Positions 49,107 to 59,728 of a stretch of DNA of 64,000 nucleotides are shown here, piece after piece (the first letter of the stretch is position 1; each line of letters opens with the position of its first letter). Both the position numbers and the translations under genes were made by a program. Location: positions 57,047,146-57,111,145 of the forward strand of contig CM048852.1 of assembly GCA_026545225.1 (NCBI GenBank), read 5' to 3'. This DNA comes from Cornus controversa. Its lineage: Eukaryota; Streptophyta; Magnoliopsida; Cornales; Cornaceae. Under the pieces are notes generated by a model. The model ran no database searches, was not told the DNA's origin, and was given only the letters and a program-made list of their open reading frames with translations.

Positions 49107-49934
49107 ATGAATCATGGCATGATAGAGATCTGTAAAACAGAAATTCAAGATCTCCTAAAGAAAAAATTAATCCGACCAAGCTGTTCTCCATGGAGTTGTC
49201 CTGCATTTTATGTCATAAAAAATGTTGAACTGGAGAGAGGGTCACCCAGACTTGTCATCAATTACCAACCCTTAAATCAAGTCCTACAATGGATCAGATA
49301 TCCCATTCCAAATAAAAGAGATCTTCTTAATCGACTTTATAATGCCAAAGTATTTTTCAAATTTGATTTAAAATTAGGATTTTGGCAAATACAAGTCACA
49401 GATAAATATAGATACAAGACTGCATTTACAGTCCCATTTGGACACTATGAATGGAATGTTATGCCTTTTAGACTCAAAAATACTCCTTCTGAATTTTAGA
49501 AAATTATGAATGACATATTTAATCCTTACACAACTTTTAGTATTGTTTATATTGATAATGTCTTAATCTTTAGCACCTCAATCGACCAACATTGGAAGCA
49601 TTTAAATCATTTCATCAAAATAATGAAACACCATGGTTTTGTTGTCTCTACACCCAAAATCAGTTTATTCCAAACCAAAGTTAAATTCCTAGAACATAAT
49701 ATCCATTTAGGAAAAATTGTCCCAATTAACAGATCCATAAATTTTGCTGAAAATTTTACAGATGAGATAAAAGAAAAAACTCAACTCCAGAGGTTCTTAG
49801 GAAGCCTTAATTACATTTTAGATTTTTATAAAAATCTAGCACAGGACATGACAATTCTCTACCAAAGGTTAAAAAAGAATCTTTCTCCATGGACCAACCA
49901 ACATATTGAGGCAGTACAAAAATTAAAGCTATAA
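49107..49934 (+). pseudogene. Pararetroviral reverse transcriptase remnant
   Basis: Recognisable polymerase blocks are KKKLIRPSCSPWSCPAFYV, RLVINYQPLNQ, FFKFDLKLGFWQIQV and PFGHYEWNVMPF. A TAG at 49497-49499 separates them from the catalytic segment, where the YIDD box reads YIDN (residues VYIDNVLIF). A thumb-like region with LQRFLGSLNYI follows. The altered catalytic Asp and the stop make it inactive. Confidence 0.9.
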
Positions 49935-49939
49935 CAAAA

Positions 49940-50345
49940 TTCATCCCATGCTCATGTCTTCTTAATCCATTTGCCTTTAAGATTGTTAAAACAGATGCTT
50001 CAGAAACAGGCTATAGAGGCATCCTCAAACAGAAGACAGAAGATGGAAAAGAACAATTAGTTCGTTTCACTTCCAAAACATGAAAAAGTGCTCAAAAGAA
50101 TTATTCCACTATCAAAAAAGAGATTCTTGCAATTGTCCTCAGCATCCTTAAATTTGAAGGAGATCTTCTCAATTAAAAGTTTTTTTAAGGATTGATTGTA
50201 AGGCTGTCAAAGATGTCCTCCAAAAGGATATAAAAAACATTGCCTCTAAACAAAATTTTGATTATTGGCAGACTCTCCTCTCTGCCTTCGATTTCGATAT
50301 TGAATATATCAAAGGAGATTCAAATTCACTTCCTGACTTTTAACT
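49940..50345 (+). pseudogene. Pararetroviral RNase H remnant
   Basis: Contains KTDASETGYRGIL (first catalytic Asp), then YSTIKKEILAIVLSILKFE (catalytic Glu region) and IEYIKGDSNSLPDF near the end, spread over two frames with stops. It directly follows the polymerase, as in caulimovirid polyproteins. Confidence 0.85.
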
Positions 50346-50489
50346 CGCAAATTTTTGCAGGAAAAACAATGAGGTCAGCAACATCCTCTAGTCAATGGTG
50401 TCACCCTCATAGGCCTCCTCCCCTAGAAGAAGAAGCTTAAAATACCCAGTCCAAAGATAAGGAACAATTAACCCCTTTACCAAAATACT

Positions 50490-50976
50490 TGTAATACCCC
50501 GCTCCAACACATGGTATGATATTGTCCGCTTTGGGCCTGAGCCCGCACGGTTTGCTCTTGGGTTTACCCCAAAATGCCTCATACCATTTGAAGAGAACAT
50601 ACTACATATAAGCACATCCCCTTTTCCACACCCAGACGATGTGGGATTGAGCACCCTGTACCCTGTCAGTGTAGTAGCTCAGCCCAGTGTCTGTCTATGC
50701 ACCCGCCCACTCACACCCGTCCACAAGGGTTACTACAATCCACCCCCCTACGAGGCCCGACGCCCTCGTCGACACACTTACTTCCGGCTGGGTTCAGGCT
50801 CTGATACCAACTGTAATACCCCGCTCCAACACATGGTATGATATTGTCCGCTTTGGGCCTGAGCCCGCACGATTTTGCTCTTGGGTTTACCCCAAAAGGC
50901 CTCATACCATTTGAAGAGAACATACTACATATAAGCATATCCCCTTTTCCACACTCAGGCGATGTGGGATTGAGCA
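50490..50976 (-). mobile_element. TRIM-like element (two 165-bp direct repeats)
   Basis: Two near-identical repeats, 50490-50653 and 50812-50976, both start TGTAATACCCCGCTCC and end GGGATTGAGCA. Between them are 158 bases ending in GGCTCTGATACCA, the complement of a Met-tRNA primer-binding site, next to the right repeat. This LTR/PBS layout on the minus strand fits a terminal-repeat retrotransposon in miniature. The same unit type is common as a repeat in other plants. No coding. It forms the left part of the chimeric Gypsy 5' LTR. Confidence 0.7.
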
Positions 50977-51223
50977 CCAATAACTTTGGTTCATTCTGGT
51001 TAAGGGGTCCTTGGGTTACAGGATTTCCAAATTGTATTATCGGACATATACTTATTTAGTTAACAGTTATTTTTAATTCAGAGGAACTTTCTTTTCTACT
51101 TTTAGAAAATTGTTCATTATATATTTTGTATTCTATGCTTGTTGCTACCAGTTGTATGTATCTTCCAGGTTTTGTGTATGAGACTGGCCACCTCATGCGC
51201 GAAATTTTCTGGGGGGTATTTCA
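50490..51223 (+). repeat. Chimeric 5' LTR of the Gypsy element
   Basis: Only the last 242 bases (50982-51223) match the 3' LTR (57887-58128), apparently without gaps. The first 487 bases are the TRIM-like element. The first 12 bases (TGTAATACCCCG) are the same in the TRIM and in the true Gypsy LTR start at 54584. Confidence 0.85.
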
Positions 51224-51375
51224 TTTGGTATCAGAGCATTCCAGGTTCAAGTATCTCTCGGGTCTGTAGGGTCCGTCGTTGGGTATCTTACACGTTGCGT
51301 ATTCTGATAAATAAAATCTAAGTAGAGGATTCATTGTACTCTATACATCTTAGTCTATTATTGGGGCTTATTTAG

Positions 51376-52000
51376 ATGTCACCCCGTAGGAGTAGGAAAG
51401 TGAACCATAACTAACGTCAGGATAATGTTCAGGAGGGAAATGTTGAACTTTCTCTCGATTTGGTAGCCATGGTAGTTTAGGCTGTAGCTACAGGAGTGGC
51501 AACTGCTCTTTAGAATCAGCAGCCACCCCAACAGCCACTGCAAATGACGTATATTCCATTACCAGTGGAACAGCCTAACAGTTGGGAAGGATGCAAAGCT
51601 CTTTCACATAAGGAAATTCCTGGACTTACAGAAGAAGGACAGGACAATCGTAGGGTCGGAATAAGAGTTCACCAATTTATCTTTGTTGCACCTGAGGAGG
51701 TGAACACTGAAGGGAAGAAGGTGAGCTATTTTGTGAAGAGATTGATTTAGACTACTCGACAGGTCATTGTGGGTAATCTAGCTTATTCCACTTACACTTA
51801 GGTGGTTAATGCTGCGTTGCAGCACTATCAAATAAGGAGGGATTATAGGAAATGATAGGGGAGAAACAAAATGATAGATACTCCGCTAGCCAAATAGTGG
51901 AAAAAGAAAATGGAAATAGCAGGGCAATATGTTTAATAAATGAACTATGGGAAGGTTTACAACGTCATGCCATATGATGAGCAGACTCTTCAGGTGATCG
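51376..52000 (+). pseudogene. Gypsy gag remnant
   Basis: Begins with ATG near 51376 (MSPRRSRK). Stops occur within the first 50 codons and several frameshifts follow. Composition and position behind the primer-binding site support gag; no intact zinc knuckle is left. Confidence 0.6.
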
Positions 52001-52019
52001 AGGGTAGGGTTCCGATAAA

Positions 52020-52480
52020 GGGGTAACTTTGATTGCGTTCTTATTTGATACTGGGCATCTCACTCTTTTGTGTCTCAGTCGTTTGTTAGGATATCGGGTA
52101 TACTTACTCAGTCTTGTAGTTCTCAACTTACTATAACTACACCATTGGAAGTTAGTACAATATTACGGGAACGCTGTAGTGAAATTCATTATAGGCGTTG
52201 GTAATCTCATGTTCTTGGCAGACCTTTGGGTCCTAGACATGAATTCATATGATGTCATACTCGGGATGGATTTGTTATCGCATTATCATGCCCATGTCAA
52301 TTGCCATGATCAGACAATTATTTTGTTATACCGGGTCAGGAGGTGTATTTGGTTGTTATACTACAATCAAATGAAGGGTCTAGAACTATTCTTTATTAGT
52401 GAGGAGTCTCCGGAAGGAAATACAGTTTCTACGAATTCCATTCCAGTGGTACGAGACTTTCAGGATGTGTTTTAGGAAAT
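52020..52480 (+). pseudogene. Gypsy protease and connection region remnant
   Basis: An LFDTG active-site box appears near 52046-52060. An open frame (52179-52475) then reads DVILGMDLLSHYHAHVNC and VRDFQDVF, the conserved link between protease and reverse transcriptase in Gypsy elements. Confidence 0.75.
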
Positions 52481-53060
52481 TCTAGGACTACCACCGAGTC
52501 ATGAGATAGACTTTGTAATTACATAGCTTCAGGCATCAGGCCTACTTCTAGGTCAGAGGAGGATCATGCCAGACATCTTTGTATCATTTTGTAGACACTG
52601 AGAGATCACCAGTTGTAGGCAAAGTTTGAGAAGTATGATTTCTGGCAGAGGGAGGTGAAGTTCTTGAGTCATATAGTATTTGAGAAAGGATAGCGGTAGA
52701 TCAAAGCAAGGTGTCCGCGATATGGAGTGGGGGCAACCTAGCTCACCCACGGAGATTCGTAGTTTTTTGGGGTTAGTTGGTTATTGTTGTAGGTTCATTA
52801 AGGGTTTTTTCAAGAGTGCTAGTCCTCTTACCCATTTACCTAAAAAGGGTGTGCTTTTCGGTTCCAATTATTCTTGTTAGATGACGTTTGATAAGTTGAA
52901 GAACAGGTTGACAACTGCACCTATTCTAGCTACCCTTTAGAGTGGTTTTGAGTACTTGGTATGTACCGATGCGTCATTGTAGGGTCTGGGGTGCTTGTGG
53001 ACTATGCCTTGAGGACCTGGTGACATTATCTCTTGGGAAAGACTTTTGTTCAGCAACTAT
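52480..53060 (+). pseudogene. Gypsy RT/RNase H remnant with deleted polymerase core
   Basis: The EILGLPPSHEIDFVIT start of the polymerase is followed within about 60 bases by sequence from behind the catalytic box (FLSHIVFEKG, then IRSFLGLVGYCCRFIKGF at about 52750-52810). The fingers, palm and YIDD are therefore missing, a deletion of several hundred bases. RNase H follows in broken frames. Confidence 0.75.
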
Positions 53061-53289
53061 AAAAGGTTGCAATATATGTTCTCACAAGAAAAACGTTGAT
53101 GATTTAGCTAAATTTTTTTGTAACGTGTGTAATGGTTACACCTACTATTATTTGGAGGGTAATTTCAGATCAGCTTACCGACCCCTAGTGCGTAGAAAAA
53201 GGTGGCTGAGTTAAAATTTGGATAGGTACCGTTTTATACAATGGGTACAGATGGAGGTGGCATGATGAGTGAGGCCTACGGTTCTCAGT

Positions 53290-53850
53290 TTTGGTACGCT
53301 TGGGAGGGGATAAGATGTACCAAGACATGAAAATGACAGTTTTGGTGGCAGGCATGAAGAGGGACATAGCTATATTTGTCTCTAAGTGCAGCACTTGTCA
53401 AATGATCAAGAATGATCACCAGAGACCGTCAGAGTCTTTACAACCACTGCCTATACCAGAGTGGTAGTGGGAGAACATCTTTATAGATTTCATTGTGGGA
53501 CTTCCCACCTCACAGCGAAATCATGATGCTATTGGGTGATAGTGGACAGGTTGACGAAATCAGCACATTTCTTACCAGTTTGCTCGAGTTACACCTCAGA
53601 GCAATACGTGAAGCTTTACATTGCAGAGATAGTGAAGTTTCATGGTGTGTCTTTGTCCATTATATCGGATAGAGATCCGAGTTTTGTTTCAAGGTTTTGG
53701 GAGAACTTTCAGCAAGTAATGGGTACAGCTCTGCACCTCAGTACAACTAATTACCCTCAGACCGATGGTCAGATTGAGAGGGTTAATCAGATTCTGGAGG
53801 GTATTTTGTGAGCATATGTACTTAACTTCAAGGGTAATTGAGAGAATTAC
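53290..53850 (+). pseudogene. Gypsy integrase remnant
   Basis: Frames show CSTCQMIKNDHQRP (zinc-binding end), DFIVGLPTS, IVDRLTKSAHFLPV, IISDRDPSFVSRFWENFQQ and STTNYPQTDGQIERVNQ. The catalytic Asp-Asp-Glu positions remain visible in pieces, but a frameshift near 53530 and stops separate them. Confidence 0.88.
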
Positions 53851-54583
53851 TTGCTGCTAGTTGAGTTTGTCTATAATAATAGTTATCAAAAGACTATTGG
53901 TATGACACCATTTAAGGCTCTGTACGGACGACTTGTAGATCGTTGGGTTACTGGTTGGAAGTTAGAGAGAATAAGTTTTTGGGTCCTGAGTTCATCAAGG
54001 ACACATCAGAAATAGTTGTCCTTATTAGAGACCGTATGCGGACTGCACAGAGCAGATAGAAAAGTTATGCTGACCAAAGAACTCGTGCACTAGAGTTCAA
54101 GGTGGGGGATCAGATTCTATTCAAGGTTTCTCCCATGAAGGGAGTAATGTGGTTTGGAAAAAAAAAAAAAAAAGGGGAGGTTGTCACCTCATTTTTTGTT
54201 TTTTTCATGATTACTGATAGGATCGGGACAGTAACGTATATAGTGATGTTACTAAACATAATGCACAGGGTGTATCATATTTTTATGTGTCTATGTTATA
54301 GAAATTCCGTAAGGAGGATGTTATTGATCAGCACATTGAGGTTGGGGAGATTGAGTTGCAGCTAGATCCAACATATGTAGAGTAACTGTACTGTACTCAT
54401 AACCATAGGAATCAATTCCCTCATCTTAAGACTATTCCTTTAGTTCGGGTTCAGTGGAGTCACCACAATTAGGTGGAGTCCACTTGGAAAAAGGAGAATG
54501 AAATGAAAGCAAGGAATCCAGAGTTTTCTTTTGGGTATGAGCTGAATTCCGAGGACGGAATTCCTCTTTTTAGGGGGGAAGAA
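53851..54583 (+). pseudogene. Gypsy integrase C-terminus and chromodomain-like tail, polypurine tract
   Basis: Contains YNNSYQKTIGMTPFKALYGR, then ITDRIGTVTY and MHRVYHIF. Near 54430-54530 VRVQWSHH and ESTWKKENEMKARNPEF follow, similar to the chromodomain-like end of Tekay/Del polyproteins. The purine tract before the LTR is at 54572-54583. Confidence 0.8.
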
Positions 54584-55974
54584 TGTAATACCCCGAAAAA
54601 TTTGGACGTCTATTATTTTAAAGAATTTAAATTTCTTTATATTATTATTATTATTATTTTTCAATTCATGTGGAATGCCTTTATATGCATTTTATCATTT
54701 CATGTGAATTGTTAGGTCTTTATACAATTATTATTTTATGTGAATTGGTTGTCTTTATAAATTCTTACATTTCATGTGAATTGCTCTATTTTTATTTTTA
54801 TCAATTTATATGAATTGTTTATTGATTGTGTATTATTTGATTTAAATATTTTAAATACTTTGGATTGGGTTAGGGAGGAATTTGGGCTGGAATGGTTGGG
54901 CTAAGGATATGCTTAAGTTGTTGGGCCATGGTTATAGTTATATTATTATGGTTATTATTATTATTATTTTTAGTTATTTAGTTTTTAGAAATAATAATAA
55001 TAATAATAGAATAAAAATGATTAGGAGAAAAGATAATAGAAATTAGGGTTTCTGCCGTTTGCATTACACAAAAAAAATCAGGAGAGTAAACGAAAGAGAG
55101 GAGGAGTTCGGGTGAACAAGTGTTTGAATCGTCAAAGAGGCAAGTTTGATTCTTCTCTTCCCCTTTGTATCCGTATGCATAGTCTAGGTTTGAGGATTGT
55201 GTTTATTTTGGAAAATTGTATATAATTGTATGTTTTTTTTTCTCTGTTGATAAATTTTGTGAGAATTAATTATGCTAATTGTATAGACATGTTGCTAGAA
55301 ATTTGTATGCATTTAATTATGAAATTAAATGATTTTGCATGCTAAGATAATTCTGTGAATTAAACATTAGGATTTTGGAGTTTTGGTACTGTTTTAGAGT
55401 ATTTTTGCATATGTATATACATGTATATATGATTGTATAGGCGGGTGTATATATATACGAACATGAAATTTGGGTCTACTGTGTTTATCATTTTTGAGGG
55501 ATTTTGTTCCAATTAAAAGGTAGATCTTACTTCTTAGAACAATCCTTGAAAGTTTCGTTATGAACCGTTGGGTAGATTGATGGAAAATTGAGTTTAAAAT
55601 TTTAGATTTTCGAAACTTGAAATTGGGCGTTTTTGATTTAGTCCGCGAGAGGGAATAATTTTGGTACCAATACGTAGTTTAGATCGATACGAGTTCAATG
55701 GTATATTCATATGCGCGATTCGGTGCTCGGAAGTGATCGGGAAGCTCGGCCTCCATTGTTGGCCGCTGGAGCTTCAGCCGGGGAAGAAGGAAGAAGAAAA
55801 AAAAAAAAAAAAAGAAAAAAGAAAAGGGGCCACGCGTTCGCCAGTGCGTGGGGGCGCGTGCCACCGGCGCCGGTGGCCGGAAAATTGTTTTCGGGCCCCA
55901 CTCGCGGGGGCCCACCTCTGGGTCTAATATGGGCCCATTCTGAATTGTTTTGATATTTATTTTGTATTTTTGAA

Positions 55975-56620
55975 ATTTTTGGGAAAACTTGAAAATCTAG
56001 AAAAATGATTTTTTAAAAATACTTTTATAATTCTAAAAAATTCCCAAAATTTTATGTCAACTTTCTGGGAGCTTAAGGGGCTTGGGGTTTAAATATCATA
56101 TCAAAATTATTTACCATTGTCTTTAAATTAATTTTTAAAGTGTCTAAAAACTGGATTTTTCAGCCTCTTTAATTTTAGAAAATAGTTAAAAATTTTCAAA
56201 AATTCCAAAATTTTTACTGTAGCTCTCTGAAGGCTAAATACACTTGAGTTTAAATTTTCAACTCAAAATGATCTTTCCTTGTTGTTCAATTGATTTTTAA
56301 AGTGTCCAAAAGTTGGGTTTTTCACATTCTGTAATTTTAGAAAATACTTTTATAATCCCAAAAATTTCCAAATTTTTACTGTAATTCTCTGGAGGATAAA
56401 TACACTTGGGTTTAAATTTTCAACTCAAAATAATCTTTCCTTGTTGTTCAATTTATTTTTAAAGTGTCTAAAAGTTGGATTTTCACCTTCTTTTATTTTT
56501 AGAAAATATTTTAAAATTCCAGAAAGTTCTAGAAAAATTTAGGTAACTTTTTAGGATTAAAATGCACTTGGGTTTTAAATTTCATGTCAAAATGAGTCTC
56601 CCTTGTGATTGTGTTGGTTG
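55975..56620 (+). repeat. Diverged tandem array, period about 161 bp
   Basis: About four units, each with AAGTGTCYAAAA, TTTTAGAAAATA, TTTTTACTGTAR and TACACTTGRGTTTAAATTT. For example AAGTGTC is at about 56138, 56299 and 56460. Part of the LTR. Confidence 0.75.
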
Positions 56621-57017
56621 TGAAAGTATGCCTCGAATTATGTTTATTTTCTTTTTGCTAGAATAATATTTTTTAAAATTCTCAAAAATTCTAGGAAATT
56701 CCAGCATGATTTAATAGGGTTCTTAGCAGTAGAATATGCCCAGAAACCTAGATAAAAGTTAGGTTTAGACTCCTTCATATATTTGAGTACATTGAAGGTT
56801 GGGTTGGGAAATTGCTTCTTTAATGGATGTTTGAGCTATTTGATTTACTTGAATGCAATTTTCTTTAAGGATATAAATGCCCATCAAATACTTGATTATA
56901 GTCTACTTGTGAACGATTTATCTTATGATGATAATTTCATGTTGGATGATTTGAAATAACGGTTTGTGCAAATTAAATCATAATGCACCTTGTTATTTTG
57001 TATTGCATATTGGAATG

Positions 57018-57283
57018 TATCTATGCAGTTTATTTTGGCATGTAAGGATTGCCTGGCGTGTCAGGATCGCCCATACCTAATAAGGTATCTATGTATTTTA
57101 TTTGGCATGTAAGGATTGCTCGGCGTGTCAGGATCGCCCATACCTAATAAGGTATCTATGTATTTTATTTGGCATGTAAGGATTGTCCGGCGTGTCAAGA
57201 TCGCCCATACCTAATAAGGTATCTATACATTTTATTTGGCGTGTCAGGATCGCCTATACCTAATAAGGTATCTATACATGTAT
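57018..57283 (+). repeat. Tandem array, period 67 bp
   Basis: Units start TATCTATG/TATCTATA at 57018, 57086, 57153, 57220 and 57269. Each holds GGCGTGTCAGGATCGCC and ATACCTAATAAGG. The fourth is 18 bases shorter and the fifth is only begun. Within the LTR. Confidence 0.9.
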
Positions 57284-58133
57284 GCATATGTTTTCTTTAT
57301 TTTGAACTTAAAGAAGGTGTTCATTGTTGGATGATAAGGGTTTGTTGGAATAATGTATAAGATGATTTTACTTCTGAAAAACATGAACTAAATAGGAAAT
57401 GACTAGTATGTATATATCTATACCTATTAAGGTATCAAAAGATTAAATGATGGCATGTTATGATTGCTTAAACTTGATATTATTTCATGTTATGTTTATT
57501 TCTGATGAACTTAAGAAATGTGATCACTTTTGCATAATAAGGATTTGGGTGGAATATTATAATTAATGACTGTTGTTTTGAAAACATGAAACTGGAATAA
57601 GAATAGCTTGTATGTTAAATCTATTATTTTCTTTTGTGTCCCTTATACTGAGGGTATGTATATTGGTTCTCTGATTGGAATGTAGTAGATAGAACTTGCT
57701 CGTGGGTTTAACCCACTTTGTTGATATTTTAGGTTTCAGACAGGTTCCACCGTGAGGATAGAGTTTTAGGGTTTGGTTGTAGCAGACGTCTCATCTCATC
57801 AGTTACTTGGTAGGAACTTGTCTTCTTCAAGAGTCATACTATGACCTTTTGAGACTTTGATTGTTAGTATTAATTCTAGAATTAAAAACTTTGGTTCATT
57901 CTGGTTAAGGGGTCCTTGGGTTACAGGATTTCCAAATTGTATTATCGGACATATACTTATTTAGTTAACAGTTATTTTTAATTCAGAGGAACTTTCTTTT
58001 CTACTTTTAGAAAATTGTTCATTATATATTTTGTATTCTATGCTTGTTGCTACCAGTTGTATGTATCTTCCAGGTTTTGTGTATGAGACTGGCCACCTCA
58101 TGCGCGAAATTTTCTGGGGGGTATTTCAATACT

Positions 58134-59136
58134 TCACCCATGAAGCCTTTTGGCCTATTATTCCAATAGATAAAAATGAAGTCCACCTCTCCACTAAAGA
58201 GATTATTCATAATTATTTTCCTGAAAATTATCATTACCCACCTCATGCAGATGGAAATTCTAGATGGTACTTTGAAGAAATTCTCACTTGCACAAAATCA
58301 ACAGAAATTAAGCACAAATCCTCTTCAGGAGCAACCTTTTCTCAAAAATCCTCCTTGCACTTTACCCAAATTGTGTTCTCTCAAAATACTTTTAAAAAAA
58401 AAGAATGGGGTCTTGACCCCTCCTGACCTAAAAGGATCCTTCATTCATCCAATAATTTTCCTTGTGAATTTAATTTCTTTGATTACCAGAGAGCCTCGAA
58501 GTATACTCTCTTCCTCCAGAATGATAAGTTTAAGCACTCTTGGTTCATCACATTTGTTAAGAATAAATTTAACCAAGAAATTCCCATATGGTTACAAGTT
58601 GGTGGACCCAATTTGGTCCAGATCCCGATATTCTACCCATACCTCTCCAAAAATCCTTCAATGCCTATGATTGAATGTTATGAACCAATTCTACTTATTT
58701 TGATGACTCACTTATGGATTTCATGGAAAAATTTGCCATTCAATGGATTATTGCATGGCAATATGTGATAGATATCAATGAAAGCCCCCCTAAGTCTCTG
58801 CAAACAAATGACGTCTAAATGGTGGGACAAATTCAATTATGATTATATTAATCCAAGCCAAATTGAGCAAATGACCGACTTTTATATCCAATCTGAACCC
58901 TTTCAACTAGCTCCAAATCCTATGACATGCATAAATTATTCACCTTAAGAAAAACAACCAAAGCTAAGATTCTTAGTAAGAATCCAAAGATTTTCAAAGA
59001 AGAACTGAGGCAACAAATTATTGTTCAGCTTGTTTCATCATTTTCTGACTCAGACACTGATGACACTAATATTGATGACAGTGTCTCTTTCACCCCTAAA
59101 AATGAGGATGACTCTTATGGCATTCCAATGAAATAA
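58134..59136 (+). pseudogene. Pararetroviral reading region downstream of the Gypsy insertion
   Basis: Resumes the viral frame after the insertion: FWPIIPIDKNEVHLS, then ADGNSRWYFEEIL. A decayed part follows that reads FDYQRASKYTLFLQNDKFKH and KWWDKFNYDYINPSQIEQM in broken frames. Such Trp-rich blocks occur in plant endogenous pararetroviruses, but their role is unknown to me. A last open stretch (58927-59136) is Asp-rich (SDSDTDDTNIDD). Confidence 0.65.
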
Positions 59137-59560
59137 TATTATTCCATTATCTGAAAAGACAAATTGTCTTTATAATGAGATTCCCCAATATCACCAACCA
59201 ACAACCAAATGACATAATTACTTTTGACTATAGCTTTTTCCCAAAGTCAAAAGTATTCATTATCAACGGTTAACAATAAAAGACTCTAATCGACTCCAGG
59301 ACACACAGTCTTTTAAAAGACGTCCACTGAATCTTCATTATTGGCAATCTTATCTTTTAATAAATCAAATTGAAATCCGGTTCTAGGATCCGGAAGCCTT
59401 GTCTATAAATGAATGGCCTCCCGCTTGTGGAAAGGCATCTTGAATTTTAGACGTGTTCCTAATTACTTTAGATTTGGGTTTTCTCGTGCTACCTACGTCT
59501 GATGTTCTTCAGTTTCTATTATTGTAAGTATGACTGTGTACTGTGTAGTGTATGCTTAAA
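59137..59560 (+). promoter_or_regulatory. Pararetroviral intergenic region with TATA box
   Basis: AT-rich, non-coding. AATAAA boxes are at 59275-59280 and 59359-59364, and a good TATA box, TATAAAT, at 59404-59410, is followed by GAATGGCCTCCCGCTTGTGG. In caulimovirids a single intergenic promoter drives the full-length RNA, and the arrangement here fits that. GACGTCCACTGA (about 59318-59329) is a possible ACGT element. Activity is not implied. Confidence 0.55.
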
Positions 59561-59675
59561 TAATATCAGTATGTTTATGTTTATGTTTTCTTTTATTCTA
59601 TGTGTTCCTAATTCCGCAAAGTTGGTATCTGTAAAAGTTAATTATTTGTACCATCATGCTATGTTCTCACCCTAA

Positions 59676-59728
<53 letters not shown>

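Larger units (their letters stand above)
50490..58128 (+). mobile_element. Ty3/Gypsy retrotransposon (Tekay/Del type) inserted in the pararetrovirus
   Basis: The insertion starts TG (50490) and ends CA (58128) and is flanked by ATACT on both sides (50485-50489 and 58129-58133); the viral frame continues across the two flanks. The 3' LTR is 54584-58128. The 5' LTR is 50490-51223 and chimeric. A Met-tRNA primer-binding site (TGGTATCAGAGC, 51226-51237) and a purine tract (AGGGGGGAAGAA, 54572-54583) are in the correct places. Remnants of gag, protease, RNase H, integrase and a chromodomain-like end are present. The core of reverse transcriptase is deleted. Long LTRs and a chromodomain-like tail suggest the Tekay/Del lineage. 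Confidence 0.9.
54584..58128 (+). repeat. 3' LTR of the Gypsy element, 3.5 kb
   Basis: Starts TGTAATACCCCG and ends GGGGTATTTCA. Contains an A-rich tract (55797-55815), a diverged tandem array with period about 161 bp (about 55975-56620) and a 67-bp array (57018-57283). The open frames at 55661-55953 run through the A-rich low-complexity tract and are not regarded as genes. Confidence 0.9.
46740..59560 (+). mobile_element. Endogenous pararetrovirus (Caulimoviridae), decayed and split by a Gypsy insertion
   Basis: Viral sequence runs from about 46740 to 50489 and resumes at about 58129, the intervening 7.6 kb being an LTR retrotransposon. The order on the plus strand is capsid/gag-like region, CCHC knuckle, aspartic protease, reverse transcriptase, RNase H, a further reading region, then an intergenic stretch with TATA box. 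There are no LTRs and no integrase, which fits a caulimovirid rather than a retrotransposon. RNase H ends in an IEYIKGDSNSLPDF block typical of the family. Many stops and frameshifts show an old non-functional copy. Petuvirus- or florendovirus-like placement is an inference. No movement-protein region was recognised upstream. Confidence 0.85.

Noticed and set aside
47099..50345. Considered as another LTR retrotransposon instead of a virus
   Set aside because: No LTRs, primer-binding site or integrase belong to this segment, and the capsid block and RNase H end are caulimovirid-like; the flanking LTR belongs to the separate Gypsy insertion.
50490..50976. Two direct repeats considered as a Cassandra (5S-derived) TRIM or as a CRISPR-like array
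   Set aside because: There is no 5S rRNA-like internal promoter, only two repeats, and a Met-tRNA primer-binding site layout; a generic TRIM-like element fits better.
55661..55953. Overlapping open frames on both strands in a GC-rich stretch
   Set aside because: They lie inside the Gypsy LTR and run through an A-rich homopolymer tract; not gene-like.
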